A stretch of 64,000 nucleotides of DNA from Butyrivibrio sp. VCD2006 (GTDB taxonomy: Bacteria > Bacillota > Clostridia > Lachnospirales > Lachnospiraceae): contig NZ_AUIX01000002.1 in assembly GCF_000423925.1 (NCBI RefSeq), positions 62,001 through 126,000 on the forward strand, in the 5' to 3' direction. Below the pieces are notes generated by a model, which did no database searches, was not told the origin of the DNA, and saw only the letters and a program-made list of their open reading frames with translations. The number at the start of each line of letters is the position of its first letter. Positions within the stretch are counted from its first letter, which is position 1. Positions 49,900 through 57,984 of the stretch are shown here, piece by piece. Position numbers and translations under genes: made by a program.

Positions 49900-50964
49900 A
49901 TGAGTTGGGAAAAAATAGTACGAAAAGTAAGTCCTTATGTTCCCGGTGAACAGCCTAAGGATAAGAATATAATTAAGCTTAATACAAATGAATGTCCTTA
50001 CCCGCCGGCACCGGGAGTCAGAAAGCTTCTTGAGAATCTTAAATACGAGGATATGAGACTTTATCCTGATCCGGAAGCAAGTGTTCTGGTGGAGGCACTT
50101 TCAAAGTATTATAAGGTGCCTAAGGATCAGATATTTGTGGGAGTGGGGTCTGATGACGTGCTTTCTATGGCATATCTGACTTTCTTTAACTCGGATAAGC
50201 CAATCCTTTTTCCGGATATAACCTACTCATTCTATGATGTATGGGCAGAGCTTTATAAGGTGCCCTATGAGAGAATTCCGCTTGATAAAAACTTCAAAAT
50301 TCGATTTGAGGATTACTATGAAAAGAATCATCCGAACGGAGGAGTGATCATTGCAAATCCTAATGCGCCGGTAGGTATATATGAGCCTGTGGACAAGCTG
50401 GAGCAGGTTGTTAAGAATAATCCTAATTCGGTTGTCATAATCGATGAGGCATATATTGATTTTGGCGGTGAGAGTGCACTTCCTCTTATTGGAAAGTATG
50501 ACAATGTACTTGTGGTGCAGACATTTTCAAAATCAAGAGCGATGGCTGGAATGCGTATAGGCTATGCATTTGGATCAAAGAAACTCATTAAATACATGCA
50601 GGATGCGAAGTTTTCGTTTAACTCATACACCATGAACAGACCTTCACTTGAACTTGGTGTTGCAGCGATAGAAGACGATGAGTACTTTAAGGAGACTTGT
50701 GCAAAGATAATAGCTACAAGAGAGAGGGTAAAGAAGGAACTGTCAGAGCTTGGCTTCACTTTCCCTGATTCTAAGAGTAATTTCATTTTCGCTAAGCACA
50801 ATACTGTCAGCGGAGAAGAGTTTTTTCTTGAGCTAAAAAAGGCAGGAATCTATGTCAGACACTGGAATGCGGACAGAATTAGTGATTACCTCCGGATAAC
50901 CATAGGAACCGACGAGGAGATGGATAAACTCATTGAATTCTTAAGGAAATATTTAGCCGGATAA
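49900..50964 (+). CDS. hisC: Histidinol-phosphate aminotransferase-like PLP enzyme
   Basis: Class I/II aminotransferase of 354 aa. The ATG at 49900 follows GGAG, and MSWEKIVRKVSPYVPGEQP matches the start of HisC-type enzymes. LNTNECPYPPAP, RLYPDPEA, GVGSDDVLS, VIIDEAYIDFGG and the PLP-lysine motif TFSKSRAMAGMRIGYAFG (Lys about 211) are visible. In histidine synthesis it would convert imidazole-acetol phosphate to histidinol phosphate. It stands alone, without other his genes, so a role with aromatic amino acids or another keto acid is possible. Confidence 0.85.
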   Translation: MSWEKIVRKVSPYVPGEQPKDKNIIKLNTNECPYPPAPGVRKLLENLKYEDMRLYPDPEASVLVEALSKYYKVPKDQIFVGVGSDDVLSMAYLTFFNSDKPILFPDITYSFYDVWAELYKVPYERIPLDKNFKIRFEDYYEKNHPNGGVIIANPNAPVGIYEPVDKLEQVVKNNPNSVVIIDEAYIDFGGESALPLIGKYDNVLVVQTFSKSRAMAGMRIGYAFGSKKLIKYMQDAKFSFNSYTMNRPSLELGVAAIEDDEYFKETCAKIIATRERVKKELSELGFTFPDSKSNFIFAKHNTVSGEEFFLELKKAGIYVRHWNADRISDYLRITIGTDEEMDKLIEFLRKYLAG

Positions 50965-51111
50965 GCCCACTGCCTTTAGACGTTAAGCTTAACTTTTCAG
51001 TTGATTTGGATTATCACACAGATTAATTTTTCTTGAGAAAAAAGCGTTCTTCTGATAAAATGATGCCTTGTAGGCAATCACATAATGAGTTTTTTCAGAG
51101 AGGCTATATTA

Positions 51112-51606
51112 ATGTTAAAGAAGTATTTATTTGTGTTTTTGTGGTCTATGGTTCCGCTTGTAGAGCTCAGAGGGGCAATTCCGATCGCACACGGTATCAA
51201 GGTAGCAGCGCCGGAGTTTAACCTGGTTTGGGCATATATAATAATTGCTATAGGTAATATGATCCCCATGCCTTTTATTTTCTTCTTCGCAAGAAAGGTT
51301 CTTGAATGGGGAAAGGACAAGCCTGTAATTGGTGGCTTTTTCAGATTCTGCCTTGAAAAGGGTGAAAAGGGCGGAGTTAAGCTTCAGGAGAAGGCCGGTA
51401 AGGGTCTTTACTGGGCATTACTACTGTTTGTAGGTATTCCTGTTCCCGGAACAGGTGCATGGACAGGCACACTGGCAGCAAGCATTCTTGATATGGATTT
51501 CAAGAAGAGCGTTCTTGCTGTTATCGGTGGAATTGCACTTGCAGGTACCATCGTAGGTCTTGTATGTCTTCTTGGATTTGGTGCCGTTCTTGGCATTGCA
51601 GGTTAA
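51112..51606 (+). CDS. Small multidrug export-like membrane protein (COG2426)
   Basis: Membrane protein of 164 aa with four to five hydrophobic segments. MVPLVELRGAIPIAHG near residue 13, GNMIPMPFIFFFARKVLEW and LLLFVGIPVPGTGAWTGTLAA, where the family has 'E.RGAIP' and 'PGTG.W.G', identify the 'putative small multi-drug export' family (Sm_multidrug_ex). Transport function has not been shown for most members. The ATG at 51112 follows AGAGAGG by eight bases; an upstream in-frame ATG at 51085 lacks a good site. Confidence 0.88.
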   Translation: MLKKYLFVFLWSMVPLVELRGAIPIAHGIKVAAPEFNLVWAYIIIAIGNMIPMPFIFFFARKVLEWGKDKPVIGGFFRFCLEKGEKGGVKLQEKAGKGLYWALLLFVGIPVPGTGAWTGTLAASILDMDFKKSVLAVIGGIALAGTIVGLVCLLGFGAVLGIAG

Positions 51607-51616
51607 TAAAATGATA

Positions 51617-51657
51617 AAGCTCCTTTGCTATGTTAGTCATAGTAAAGGAGCTTTTTT
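51617..51657 (+). terminator. Terminator after the small membrane protein gene
   Basis: A 16-bp stem (51617-51632 with 51638-51653, one wobble) encloses TTAGT and is followed by a T-run. Confidence 0.93.
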
Positions 51658-51824
51658 AATCATACGAGGAAAATTGCTTTTTCGTGATTAAAAAAATAGC
51701 GAAGCTTGTTAAGGTTGCGCTAAATAGATTAAATACTTAGAATAGGTATAGGGTTGTTCGTGTGAACTTTTTCGCATAGAGTTTATTACGTGAAAAAGCC
51801 GGACATTTATATCAGGAGATGCTA

Positions 51825-52688
51825 ATGGAAGCCTATACCGATTTTGCAAAAGTTTATGATGAGTTTATGGATGAAACCCCATATCACGATTGGGCCGCGT
51901 ATGTATCGCAGCTTATTGCCGGATATGGGATTTCTGTTCCTTGTAAGAAAATTGGTGACGATGTGGAGTCTGAAGTCCCCGAGGAAGATCAGGATGAGAG
52001 TGAAGAGGATCTTTTATTACAGGAGCAGAATCTGGTCGTTGAGCTTGGATGTGGAACAGGCAGCTTTACCGAGGAAATGGCAAAGCTTGGCTATGACATG
52101 ATAGGAATAGATAATTCTGGTGATATGTTGGGCATAGCCAGGAAAAAGATGGAGGAGCAAGGACTCGACATTATGTACCTTGAGCAGGATATGTGTGAGC
52201 TTGACCTTTTCTGCACAGCGGGAACTATTGTAAGTGTCTGCGACAGCGTAAACTATCTTATAGAGGACGAGCAGATAAGGAAGGCCTTTACGAAGGTTAA
52301 CAATTATCTCTATCCGGGAGGCCTTTTTCTGTTCGATTTTAATACGCTATATAAATACAGGGATGTTATAGGGAACACGACTATAGCTGAGAACCGTGAG
52401 GATTGCAGCTTTATATGGGAAAACTTCTTTGATGTTGATACCAATATAAATGAATATGATCTCACAATTTTCGTAAAGCAAAAGGAATCCGGTTCGGATG
52501 AGTTGTTTGTACGCTCGATGGAGACTCATCTTCAAAGAGGCTATACCTTAGATGAGATGAAAGCCTTTATAGAACAGGCTGGAATGACCTTTATAACCGC
52601 GATTGATGCGGAGACAAAGGAACAACCGACCGATGAGAGTGAGCGAATATATGTCCTTGCAAGAGAGCATGGAAAATCAATGAAATAG
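51825..52688 (+). CDS. Class I SAM-dependent methyltransferase
   Basis: Protein of 287 aa (start at 51825, AGGAG six bases ahead; an ATG six bases earlier overlaps the site). AYTDFAKVYDEFMD at the start and LVVELGCGTGSFTEEMAKLG with IGIDNSGDMLGIARKKM (SAM-binding motif I and following) identify the Methyltransf_25-type fold. A strongly acidic insertion (about residues 45-65, EVPEEDQDESEEDLLLQEQ) lies just before motif I. The substrate is unknown. It precedes nadE by 52 bases and may be co-transcribed with it. Confidence 0.87.
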   Translation: MEAYTDFAKVYDEFMDETPYHDWAAYVSQLIAGYGISVPCKKIGDDVESEVPEEDQDESEEDLLLQEQNLVVELGCGTGSFTEEMAKLGYDMIGIDNSGDMLGIARKKMEEQGLDIMYLEQDMCELDLFCTAGTIVSVCDSVNYLIEDEQIRKAFTKVNNYLYPGGLFLFDFNTLYKYRDVIGNTTIAENREDCSFIWENFFDVDTNINEYDLTIFVKQKESGSDELFVRSMETHLQRGYTLDEMKAFIEQAGMTFITAIDAETKEQPTDESERIYVLAREHGKSMK

Positions 52689-52740
52689 GATAATACGGGC
52701 AATAAAACGTGCTCAGATTATCATCAGGAGATTAAAGAAT

Positions 52741-54837
52741 ATGAAAGATGGATTTATCAAGGTGGCGGCTGCCACACCAAAAATCAGAGTTGCAGATCCT
52801 TTCTATAATGCTGACAGGATTATGGAGCAGATGGACGAGGCAGTTAAAAAGGGAGCGAAAATAGTTGTATTTCCGGAGCTTTGTATAACGGGCTATACCT
52901 GTGGAGATCTTTTTTTCCAGGAAGCACTTCTTAAAGGAGCACTGCAGGCTCTTGGAAAAATCGTTAAGCACAGCAGAAATAAGGATGCATTGTTCTTCGT
53001 TGGCCTTCCCTATGAATACGATGGAAAGCTCTATAACTGCGCGGCTGTTGTTAACGGAGGGGAGTTAAGTGCCTTGATTCCCAAGATCAACATCCCGAAT
53101 CATGGAGAATTCTATGAAAAGAGATATTTTGAGAGCGGAAGTAACCTTGATGATTCCGTATTCTTATCAGCGGATAGTCTGTTTGTGAAAAGTAATTCCA
53201 AGAAAAAGTCTAGTGATGACGATGATGATGACGATGAATGCGAGTATTTCGATTTTGGCAGAGAGATTATTGACTTATCGGAAGTGATGCACGGACTTAA
53301 GATCGGATGTGAGATTTGTGAGGACCTGTGGGTTCCTGATACTCCAAGCACATCATATGCGTTGCAGGGAGCCACAATAATTGTAAATCTTTCAGCATCC
53401 AACGATCTTATTGGTAAGGAAAGTTATAGACGGAATCTGGTTCAGGCTACAAGCGGAAGACTTATAGCAGGATATATTTATGCCTCTGCAGGAGACGGTG
53501 AGTCCACACAGGACCTGGTCTTCGGAGGACACAATATTATAGCTGAAAACGGAACAATACTGGCGGAGCAGACGCTGTTTGAAAATGGTATTACTTATGC
53601 AGACATTGATGTAAACAGAATTCTTCATGAGAGACAAAAGACTACAACCTTTGTCACAAAGCATGGGGAGGATGATGTTTCTACAGTTGAATGTGAGATT
53701 AAAGTAACGGAAACAAAGCTTGAGAGAACATTCCCCAGAAAGCCCTTTGTGCCTTCATCTGAATTTGAGAGAGAAAGGCGCTGCGAGCAGATCCTTTCGA
53801 TTCAGGCTATGGGACTTAAGAAGCGACTTGAGCATACGGGCTGCAAAACCGCAGTAATAGGAGTTTCAGGCGGACTTGATTCAACCCTGGCACTGCTTGT
53901 AACGGCAAGAGCATTCGATGCGCTTTCTCTTAAAAGAAGCGGTATCATAGCTGTGACAATGCCGTGCTTTGGAACAACAGACAGAACATATAACAACGCC
54001 TGCAGCCTCGCAGAGGCACTTGGCGCGACACTTAAGGAAGTGAATATCAAGAAGGCGGTAACACAGCATTTCAAGGATATTGGACAGAATCCTGACAAGC
54101 ATGATGTCACCTATGAAAATAGTCAGGCCAGAGAGCGCACACAGGTGCTTATGGATATTGCGAATATGACAGGAGGTATGGTCATAGGAACAGGCGATCT
54201 TTCTGAGCTTGCACTTGGATGGGCAACCTACAACGGCGACCATATGTCTATGTATGGCGTTAATGCAGGTGTACCCAAAACCCTCGTAAGACATCTTGTC
54301 AAGTATTATGCTGACACATTTGCCGAAGCAGATGGTGAGGATGAAAAGAAAAAGCCCTCTAAAAAGACATCCTCAAAAAGTAAGAAGTCTGCGTCAGCTA
54401 AAGGGATGAATGTAAGGGACGTTCTTTTGGATGTCCTTGATACCCCTGTGAGTCCCGAGCTTCTTCCTCCTACAGACGGAAAGATTTCTCAGGAGACGGA
54501 GTCGATAGTAGGACCCTATGAGCTTCATGACTTTTTCCTGTACTACATGCTCAGATGGGGTTATTCAAAAGAGAAGATAAGACGAATCGCGTACCTTGCT
54601 TTTTCTGAGGATAAGAAGGCTGCTAAAAAGGGAAAGATATACGATCTCGAAAGTGATGAGGAAGTATATGATCATAAGACAATTGATAAGTGGCTTGATA
54701 TTTTCTGCAAGCGTTTCTTCACGCAGCAGTTTAAGAGAAGCTGCCTGCCGGATGGACCAAAGGTAGGTTCTGTTGCGGTATCCCCGAGAGGCGATCTGAG
54801 AATGCCATCTGACGCAAGCTTTGCACTATGGATGTGA
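52741..54837 (+). CDS. nadE: Glutamine-dependent NAD+ synthetase
   Basis: Final step of NAD synthesis, from deamido-NAD with glutamine as nitrogen donor (698 aa). The N-terminal nitrilase-type glutaminase (about 5-320) shows Glu in VVFPELCITGY near residue 45, Lys in LIPKINIPNHGEFYEKR and Cys in CEICEDLWVP near 192. The synthetase half has GVSGGLDSTLALL near 374 and GTGDLSELALGWATYNGDH. Two low-complexity insertions stand out: SKKKSSDDDDDDDECEY near 155-171, encoded by a run of GAT/GAC codons, and a Lys/Ser-rich stretch near 530-560. Catalytic motifs are intact. CAGGAG precedes the ATG. Confidence 0.96.
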   Translation: MKDGFIKVAAATPKIRVADPFYNADRIMEQMDEAVKKGAKIVVFPELCITGYTCGDLFFQEALLKGALQALGKIVKHSRNKDALFFVGLPYEYDGKLYNCAAVVNGGELSALIPKINIPNHGEFYEKRYFESGSNLDDSVFLSADSLFVKSNSKKKSSDDDDDDDECEYFDFGREIIDLSEVMHGLKIGCEICEDLWVPDTPSTSYALQGATIIVNLSASNDLIGKESYRRNLVQATSGRLIAGYIYASAGDGESTQDLVFGGHNIIAENGTILAEQTLFENGITYADIDVNRILHERQKTTTFVTKHGEDDVSTVECEIKVTETKLERTFPRKPFVPSSEFERERRCEQILSIQAMGLKKRLEHTGCKTAVIGVSGGLDSTLALLVTARAFDALSLKRSGIIAVTMPCFGTTDRTYNNACSLAEALGATLKEVNIKKAVTQHFKDIGQNPDKHDVTYENSQARERTQVLMDIANMTGGMVIGTGDLSELALGWATYNGDHMSMYGVNAGVPKTLVRHLVKYYADTFAEADGEDEKKKPSKKTSSKSKKSASAKGMNVRDVLLDVLDTPVSPELLPPTDGKISQETESIVGPYELHDFFLYYMLRWGYSKEKIRRIAYLAFSEDKKAAKKGKIYDLESDEEVYDHKTIDKWLDIFCKRFFTQQFKRSCLPDGPKVGSVAVSPRGDLRMPSDASFALWM

Positions 54838-54883
54838 GAAAAATAGTCGTGGCCTAAGATTGGATTTGGAATATTTTAGTAAT

Positions 54884-54930
54884 AAAAAAGACAGCTCTGC
54901 ATAAGTAATACAGAGCTGTCTTTTGCTTTA
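54884..54930. terminator. Bidirectional terminator between nadE and dapF
   Basis: AAAAGACAGCTCTG (54886-54899) pairs perfectly with CAGAGCTGTCTTTT (54911-54924) around an 11-base loop. A-rich and T-rich flanks serve both convergent genes. Confidence 0.92.
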
Positions 54931-54934
54931 ATTG

Positions 54935-55798
54935 TTATACGTCGCCTTCAAAAACCGTAGTTGCAGGGCCTGTCATGTAGACTACGTTTTCTTCCCTGTC
55001 CCATCTGCAGTTTATGTCGCCGCCTCTTACATGCACAGTGATGTTGTCTGAGGTGTGGTCGTTCAGGACACATGCAACAACTGTTGCACAGCAGCCTGTA
55101 CCGCAGGCGAGAGTTTCACCTGTTCCGCGTTCCCATACGCGCATATGGACGTTTTCCCTGTCGTCGATGGTAACAAATTCAGTATTGATTCCATTGGGGA
55201 AAAATGAGTGATGCTCAAATCTCGGTCCGATCTTTTCGAGGTCAAGTGAATCCAGATCTGTTCCCCTGTTTAAGAATACAACTGCATGAGGGTTACCCAT
55301 TGAAACGCAGGTGACATTGTAATCGCGGTCAAGAACTCTGATGGGGTAGTTGATAACCTGCTTGCCTGCCATGACTTTTTCATCGGGAAAAGATACAGGA
55401 ATCTCTGTGGGGGTTAAAATAGGAGCACCCATGTTGACCCTGACCTTGGTAACCATGCCGTCTTCAACCTTGAGGTCGAGATATTTTACCTTGCCGCCGC
55501 TCACAATACGGAGCTTTCTCTTGTCTGTAAGGCCTTTGTCATATACGAATTTTGCAACACATCTTATTCCGTTTCCACACATTTCGGAGTAAGAACCATC
55601 AGCGTTGTACATTTCCATTTCGAAGTCGGCGATGTCGCCTCCATCATTTATGAAAATGACACCGTCTCCGCCGATTCCAAAGTGTCTGTCACTTAGGAGC
55701 CTTATAAGTTCAGGCTTCTCTTCATCTGAAATATGTTCCTTGCTGCCATCGATATAAATATAATCGTTGCCGCAGCCGTGCATTTTAGTAAAGTGCAT
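54935..55798 (-). CDS. dapF: Diaminopimelate epimerase
   Basis: Converts LL- to meso-diaminopimelate (287 aa), the direct precursor of lysine and of the peptidoglycan cross-link. MHFTKMHGCGNDYIYID at the start and the two catalytic cysteines in NADGSYSEMCGNGIRC and ETLACGTGCCATVV identify it. The ATG at 55798 follows GGAG by nine bases; a TTG six bases further out is also in frame. It works directly after DapL, whose gene is 20 kb away, and lies divergent from the ACT-protein/hom group. Confidence 0.97.
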   Translation of the reverse strand: MHFTKMHGCGNDYIYIDGSKEHISDEEKPELIRLLSDRHFGIGGDGVIFINDGGDIADFEMEMYNADGSYSEMCGNGIRCVAKFVYDKGLTDKRKLRIVSGGKVKYLDLKVEDGMVTKVRVNMGAPILTPTEIPVSFPDEKVMAGKQVINYPIRVLDRDYNVTCVSMGNPHAVVFLNRGTDLDSLDLEKIGPRFEHHSFFPNGINTEFVTIDDRENVHMRVWERGTGETLACGTGCCATVVACVLNDHTSDNITVHVRGGDINCRWDREENVVYMTGPATTVFEGDV

Positions 55799-55906
55799 AT
55801 ACAAGTTCTCCAGTCAGTGTAATAATATAACTGATTATACGCGCATTTTTTTTTACATGTCAAAATGTGTTTACAAAAACTTTTTCGATTTAATCTGCGA
55901 AAGTGC

Positions 55907-55935
55907 TTGCTAATAAAAATCTTCTGTGATAATAT
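55907..55935 (+). promoter_or_regulatory. Promoter of the ACT-protein/hom unit
   Basis: TTGCTA (55907-55912), 17 bases, TAATAT (55930-55935) within TGATAATAT. It drives away from dapF. Confidence 0.65.
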
Positions 55936-55994
55936 CGTTCAAGGGCGCACAAATGTCCGCGCCACAAAAACACCATGAAGTAAGGAATTTTTTA

Positions 55995-56447
55995 ATGAAA
56001 GAAGAAACAGGATACTACGTGCTTAAAAAGCAGGCTGTACCTGAGGTTCTGCTTAAGGTCTTAGAGGCTAAAAAGCTTATAGACACAGGTAAATGCAAGA
56101 CTGTGAATGAGGCTGCAGAACGACTGGGAATCAGCCGTAGTTCTTTTTATAAATACAAAGATGATATCTATGAATTTCACGATAGTCTACAGGGTACCAC
56201 TCTTACACTGAACCTGCAGGTGGATGATGAGCTCGGAGTTCTTTCCGATGTGCTTAAGATTATTTCTAAGTGCGGTGCGAACATCCTGACAATACATCAG
56301 GCGATACCTTATAACGGAGTCGCTGCATTGTCTGTAGGTATCCAGGTTTTACCAACCACAAGTGATATAGCGGCTATGCTTGCGAAGCTGGACCAGGCAC
56401 CAAGAGTGCATAAGGTTCAGATTATCGGTAGAAGTACCGAAGTATAA
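55995..56447 (+). CDS. ACT-domain protein, PheB-like (UPF0735)
   Basis: Protein of 150 aa. MKEETGYYVLKKQAVPEVLLKV, then a helix-turn-helix-like TVNEAAERLGISRSSFYKYKD and a C-terminal ACT domain (about 70-145: LTLNLQVDDELGVLSDVLKII, ANILTIHQAIP) match the PheB/UPF0735 family. ACT domains bind amino acids, and the HTH hints at regulation. The ATG at 55995 is chosen for AAGGAA seven bases ahead and for family length; an ATG at 55953 is possible but poorly preceded. It lies upstream of hom, so it probably senses an aspartate-family or aromatic amino acid. Confidence 0.87.
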   Translation: MKEETGYYVLKKQAVPEVLLKVLEAKKLIDTGKCKTVNEAAERLGISRSSFYKYKDDIYEFHDSLQGTTLTLNLQVDDELGVLSDVLKIISKCGANILTIHQAIPYNGVAALSVGIQVLPTTSDIAAMLAKLDQAPRVHKVQIIGRSTEV

Positions 56448-56566
56448 AATATGATAACTTGGCGAGATAGTTTTGCATATAGTGTACTACTTTGTTCTGA
56501 CGAAGGCTTAGGTCTTAGGAAGGACATCAACATGAGGATGAGAAAATTTATCGGGAGGAAGTCGAA

Positions 56567-57772
56567 ATGGCAAAGATTGCAGTATTAGGTTATGGCACAG
56601 TTGGAAGTGGTGTCGCAGAGGTTTTGGATGTTAATACAGAATATGTAGAGGATAGTGCCGGCGAGAAAATTGAGATCAAATACATACTGGATCTTAGGGA
56701 TTTTCCGGGAGATAAACACGAGAGCCAGGTTGTACATGATTTTGATGTAATACTCTCTGATCCCGAAATTGAGGTGATCTGTGAGACAATGGGAGGCATT
56801 GAGCCTGCTTTTACTTTTGAGAAGAAAGCACTTGAGAGTGGAAAGAGCGTCTGCACATCCAATAAGGAACTGGTTGCTGCACACGGACCTGAGCTTGTTG
56901 AACTTGCAAAAAAGAACAATGTGAGCTATCTCTTCGAGGCAAGCGTAGGTGGTGGAATTCCTGTTTTAAGATCCATGAATGACTCTATCAGACATGAGAG
57001 ACTTGATTCGATTACAGGTATTCTTAATGGAACAACCAACTACATCCTGACCAAGATGGATCAGGAGGGTGCCGATTTTGATTCAGTACTCAAGGTTGCT
57101 CAGGACAAGGGTTATGCTGAGAGAAATCCCGTGGCAGATATCGAGGGACACGATGCCTGCAGAAAAACAGCTATCCTTGCGTCCATCATGAGCGGACAGT
57201 TCGTAAAATATGAAGATATCTATACCGAAGGAATCACAAAGATTACAGGTGAGGATTTTGAGTATGCAAGAGAGCTTGGCATGGCTATCAAGCTTCTTGG
57301 AAGCTGCAAGAGAGAGGATGGAAAGTTCTTCGCAATGGTTGCTCCGTTCCTTATTCCTTTTGATAATTCACTTTCAAGTGTTAACGGTGTATTCAATGCC
57401 ATTGATGTTCACGGCAATATGCTTGGTGATGTTATGTACTATGGTAAGGGAGCAGGAAAAAAGGCTACTGCATCAGCAGTTGTGGCAGATGTGATAGATA
57501 TCGTACGTCACAAGGGTAAGCACATTGACTGGAATCTTAGAAATGTTCCCGCAGAGGTTGCACCTATAAATGATGACATCAGAAACTTCTTCGTAAGATG
57601 CGATGAGGGCGGTGAGAGCAGTGCTAAGGAAATCTTCGGCGATGTTAAGGTAGTTAAGAGCAGCAAGGTAAGCGGAGAGTTCGCGTTTGTTACACCTGAG
57701 ATTTCTGAGGGCGATTTTGCTGAAGGATTTAAGAAGCTTGAGGGTGCAAAGAGCTATTTGAGACTTTTATGA
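56567..57772 (+). CDS. hom: Homoserine dehydrogenase (short form)
   Basis: Reduces aspartate semialdehyde to homoserine for threonine and methionine (401 aa). The NAD(P) motif VLGYGTVGSGVAEVL is at residues 5-19, with TSNKELVAAHG near 103, FEASVGGGIPVLR near 125 and GILNGTTNYILTKM near 153. At about 400 residues it lacks the full C-terminal ACT regulatory domain of the roughly 430-residue form; only a short remnant follows the catalytic core. The separate ACT protein upstream could supply control. GGGAGGAAG precedes the ATG. lysC follows after a 212-base repeat-filled gap. Confidence 0.95.
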   Translation: MAKIAVLGYGTVGSGVAEVLDVNTEYVEDSAGEKIEIKYILDLRDFPGDKHESQVVHDFDVILSDPEIEVICETMGGIEPAFTFEKKALESGKSVCTSNKELVAAHGPELVELAKKNNVSYLFEASVGGGIPVLRSMNDSIRHERLDSITGILNGTTNYILTKMDQEGADFDSVLKVAQDKGYAERNPVADIEGHDACRKTAILASIMSGQFVKYEDIYTEGITKITGEDFEYARELGMAIKLLGSCKREDGKFFAMVAPFLIPFDNSLSSVNGVFNAIDVHGNMLGDVMYYGKGAGKKATASAVVADVIDIVRHKGKHIDWNLRNVPAEVAPINDDIRNFFVRCDEGGESSAKEIFGDVKVVKSSKVSGEFAFVTPEISEGDFAEGFKKLEGAKSYLRLL

Positions 57773-57777
57773 TTTGT

Positions 57778-57951
57778 CCCCTCATCCGCCCTTCGGGCAC
57801 CTTCCCCCCAAGGGGAAGGCAATAAAATAAGGCCTTCCCCCAAAAAAAGAGGAAGGCAATAAAATAAAGACTTCCCCCAAAAAAGAGGAAGGCCATAAAA
57901 TAAAGCCTTCCCCCATTGGGGGAAGGTGTCAGCGAAGCTGACGGATGAGGG
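57778..57951. repeat. Composite double-hairpin repeat cluster between hom and lysC
   Basis: Left copy C (57778-57820, - orientation) has a GCCC-TTC-GGGC hairpin (57788-57798) and CCTTCCCC/GGGGAAGG (57800-57807, 57812-57819). Two central units of 37 and 36 bp follow, starting near 57821 and 57858, each AATAAAATAA plus a CTTCC/GGAAG hairpin. Right copy D (57905-57951, + orientation) has CCTTCCCCC/GGGGGAAGG and GTCAGC-GAA-GCTGAC. The cluster is bounded by inverted CCCTCATCCG and CGGATGAGGG, giving a MITE-like outline, but no target duplication was identified. Confidence 0.85.
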
Positions 57952-57984
57952 TCTTTTAATACAAGATGAGGAGATTTTGAAAAA

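Noticed and set aside
57820..57905. Tandem 36-37 bp units resembling a CRISPR array
   Set aside because: The units are imperfect, lack unique spacers and form hairpins with flanking repeat copies; no cas genes are present.
57773..57984. Lysine riboswitch in front of lysC
   Set aside because: The gap is almost entirely repeat cluster and too short for the roughly 170-base lysine aptamer; none of its conserved core is seen.
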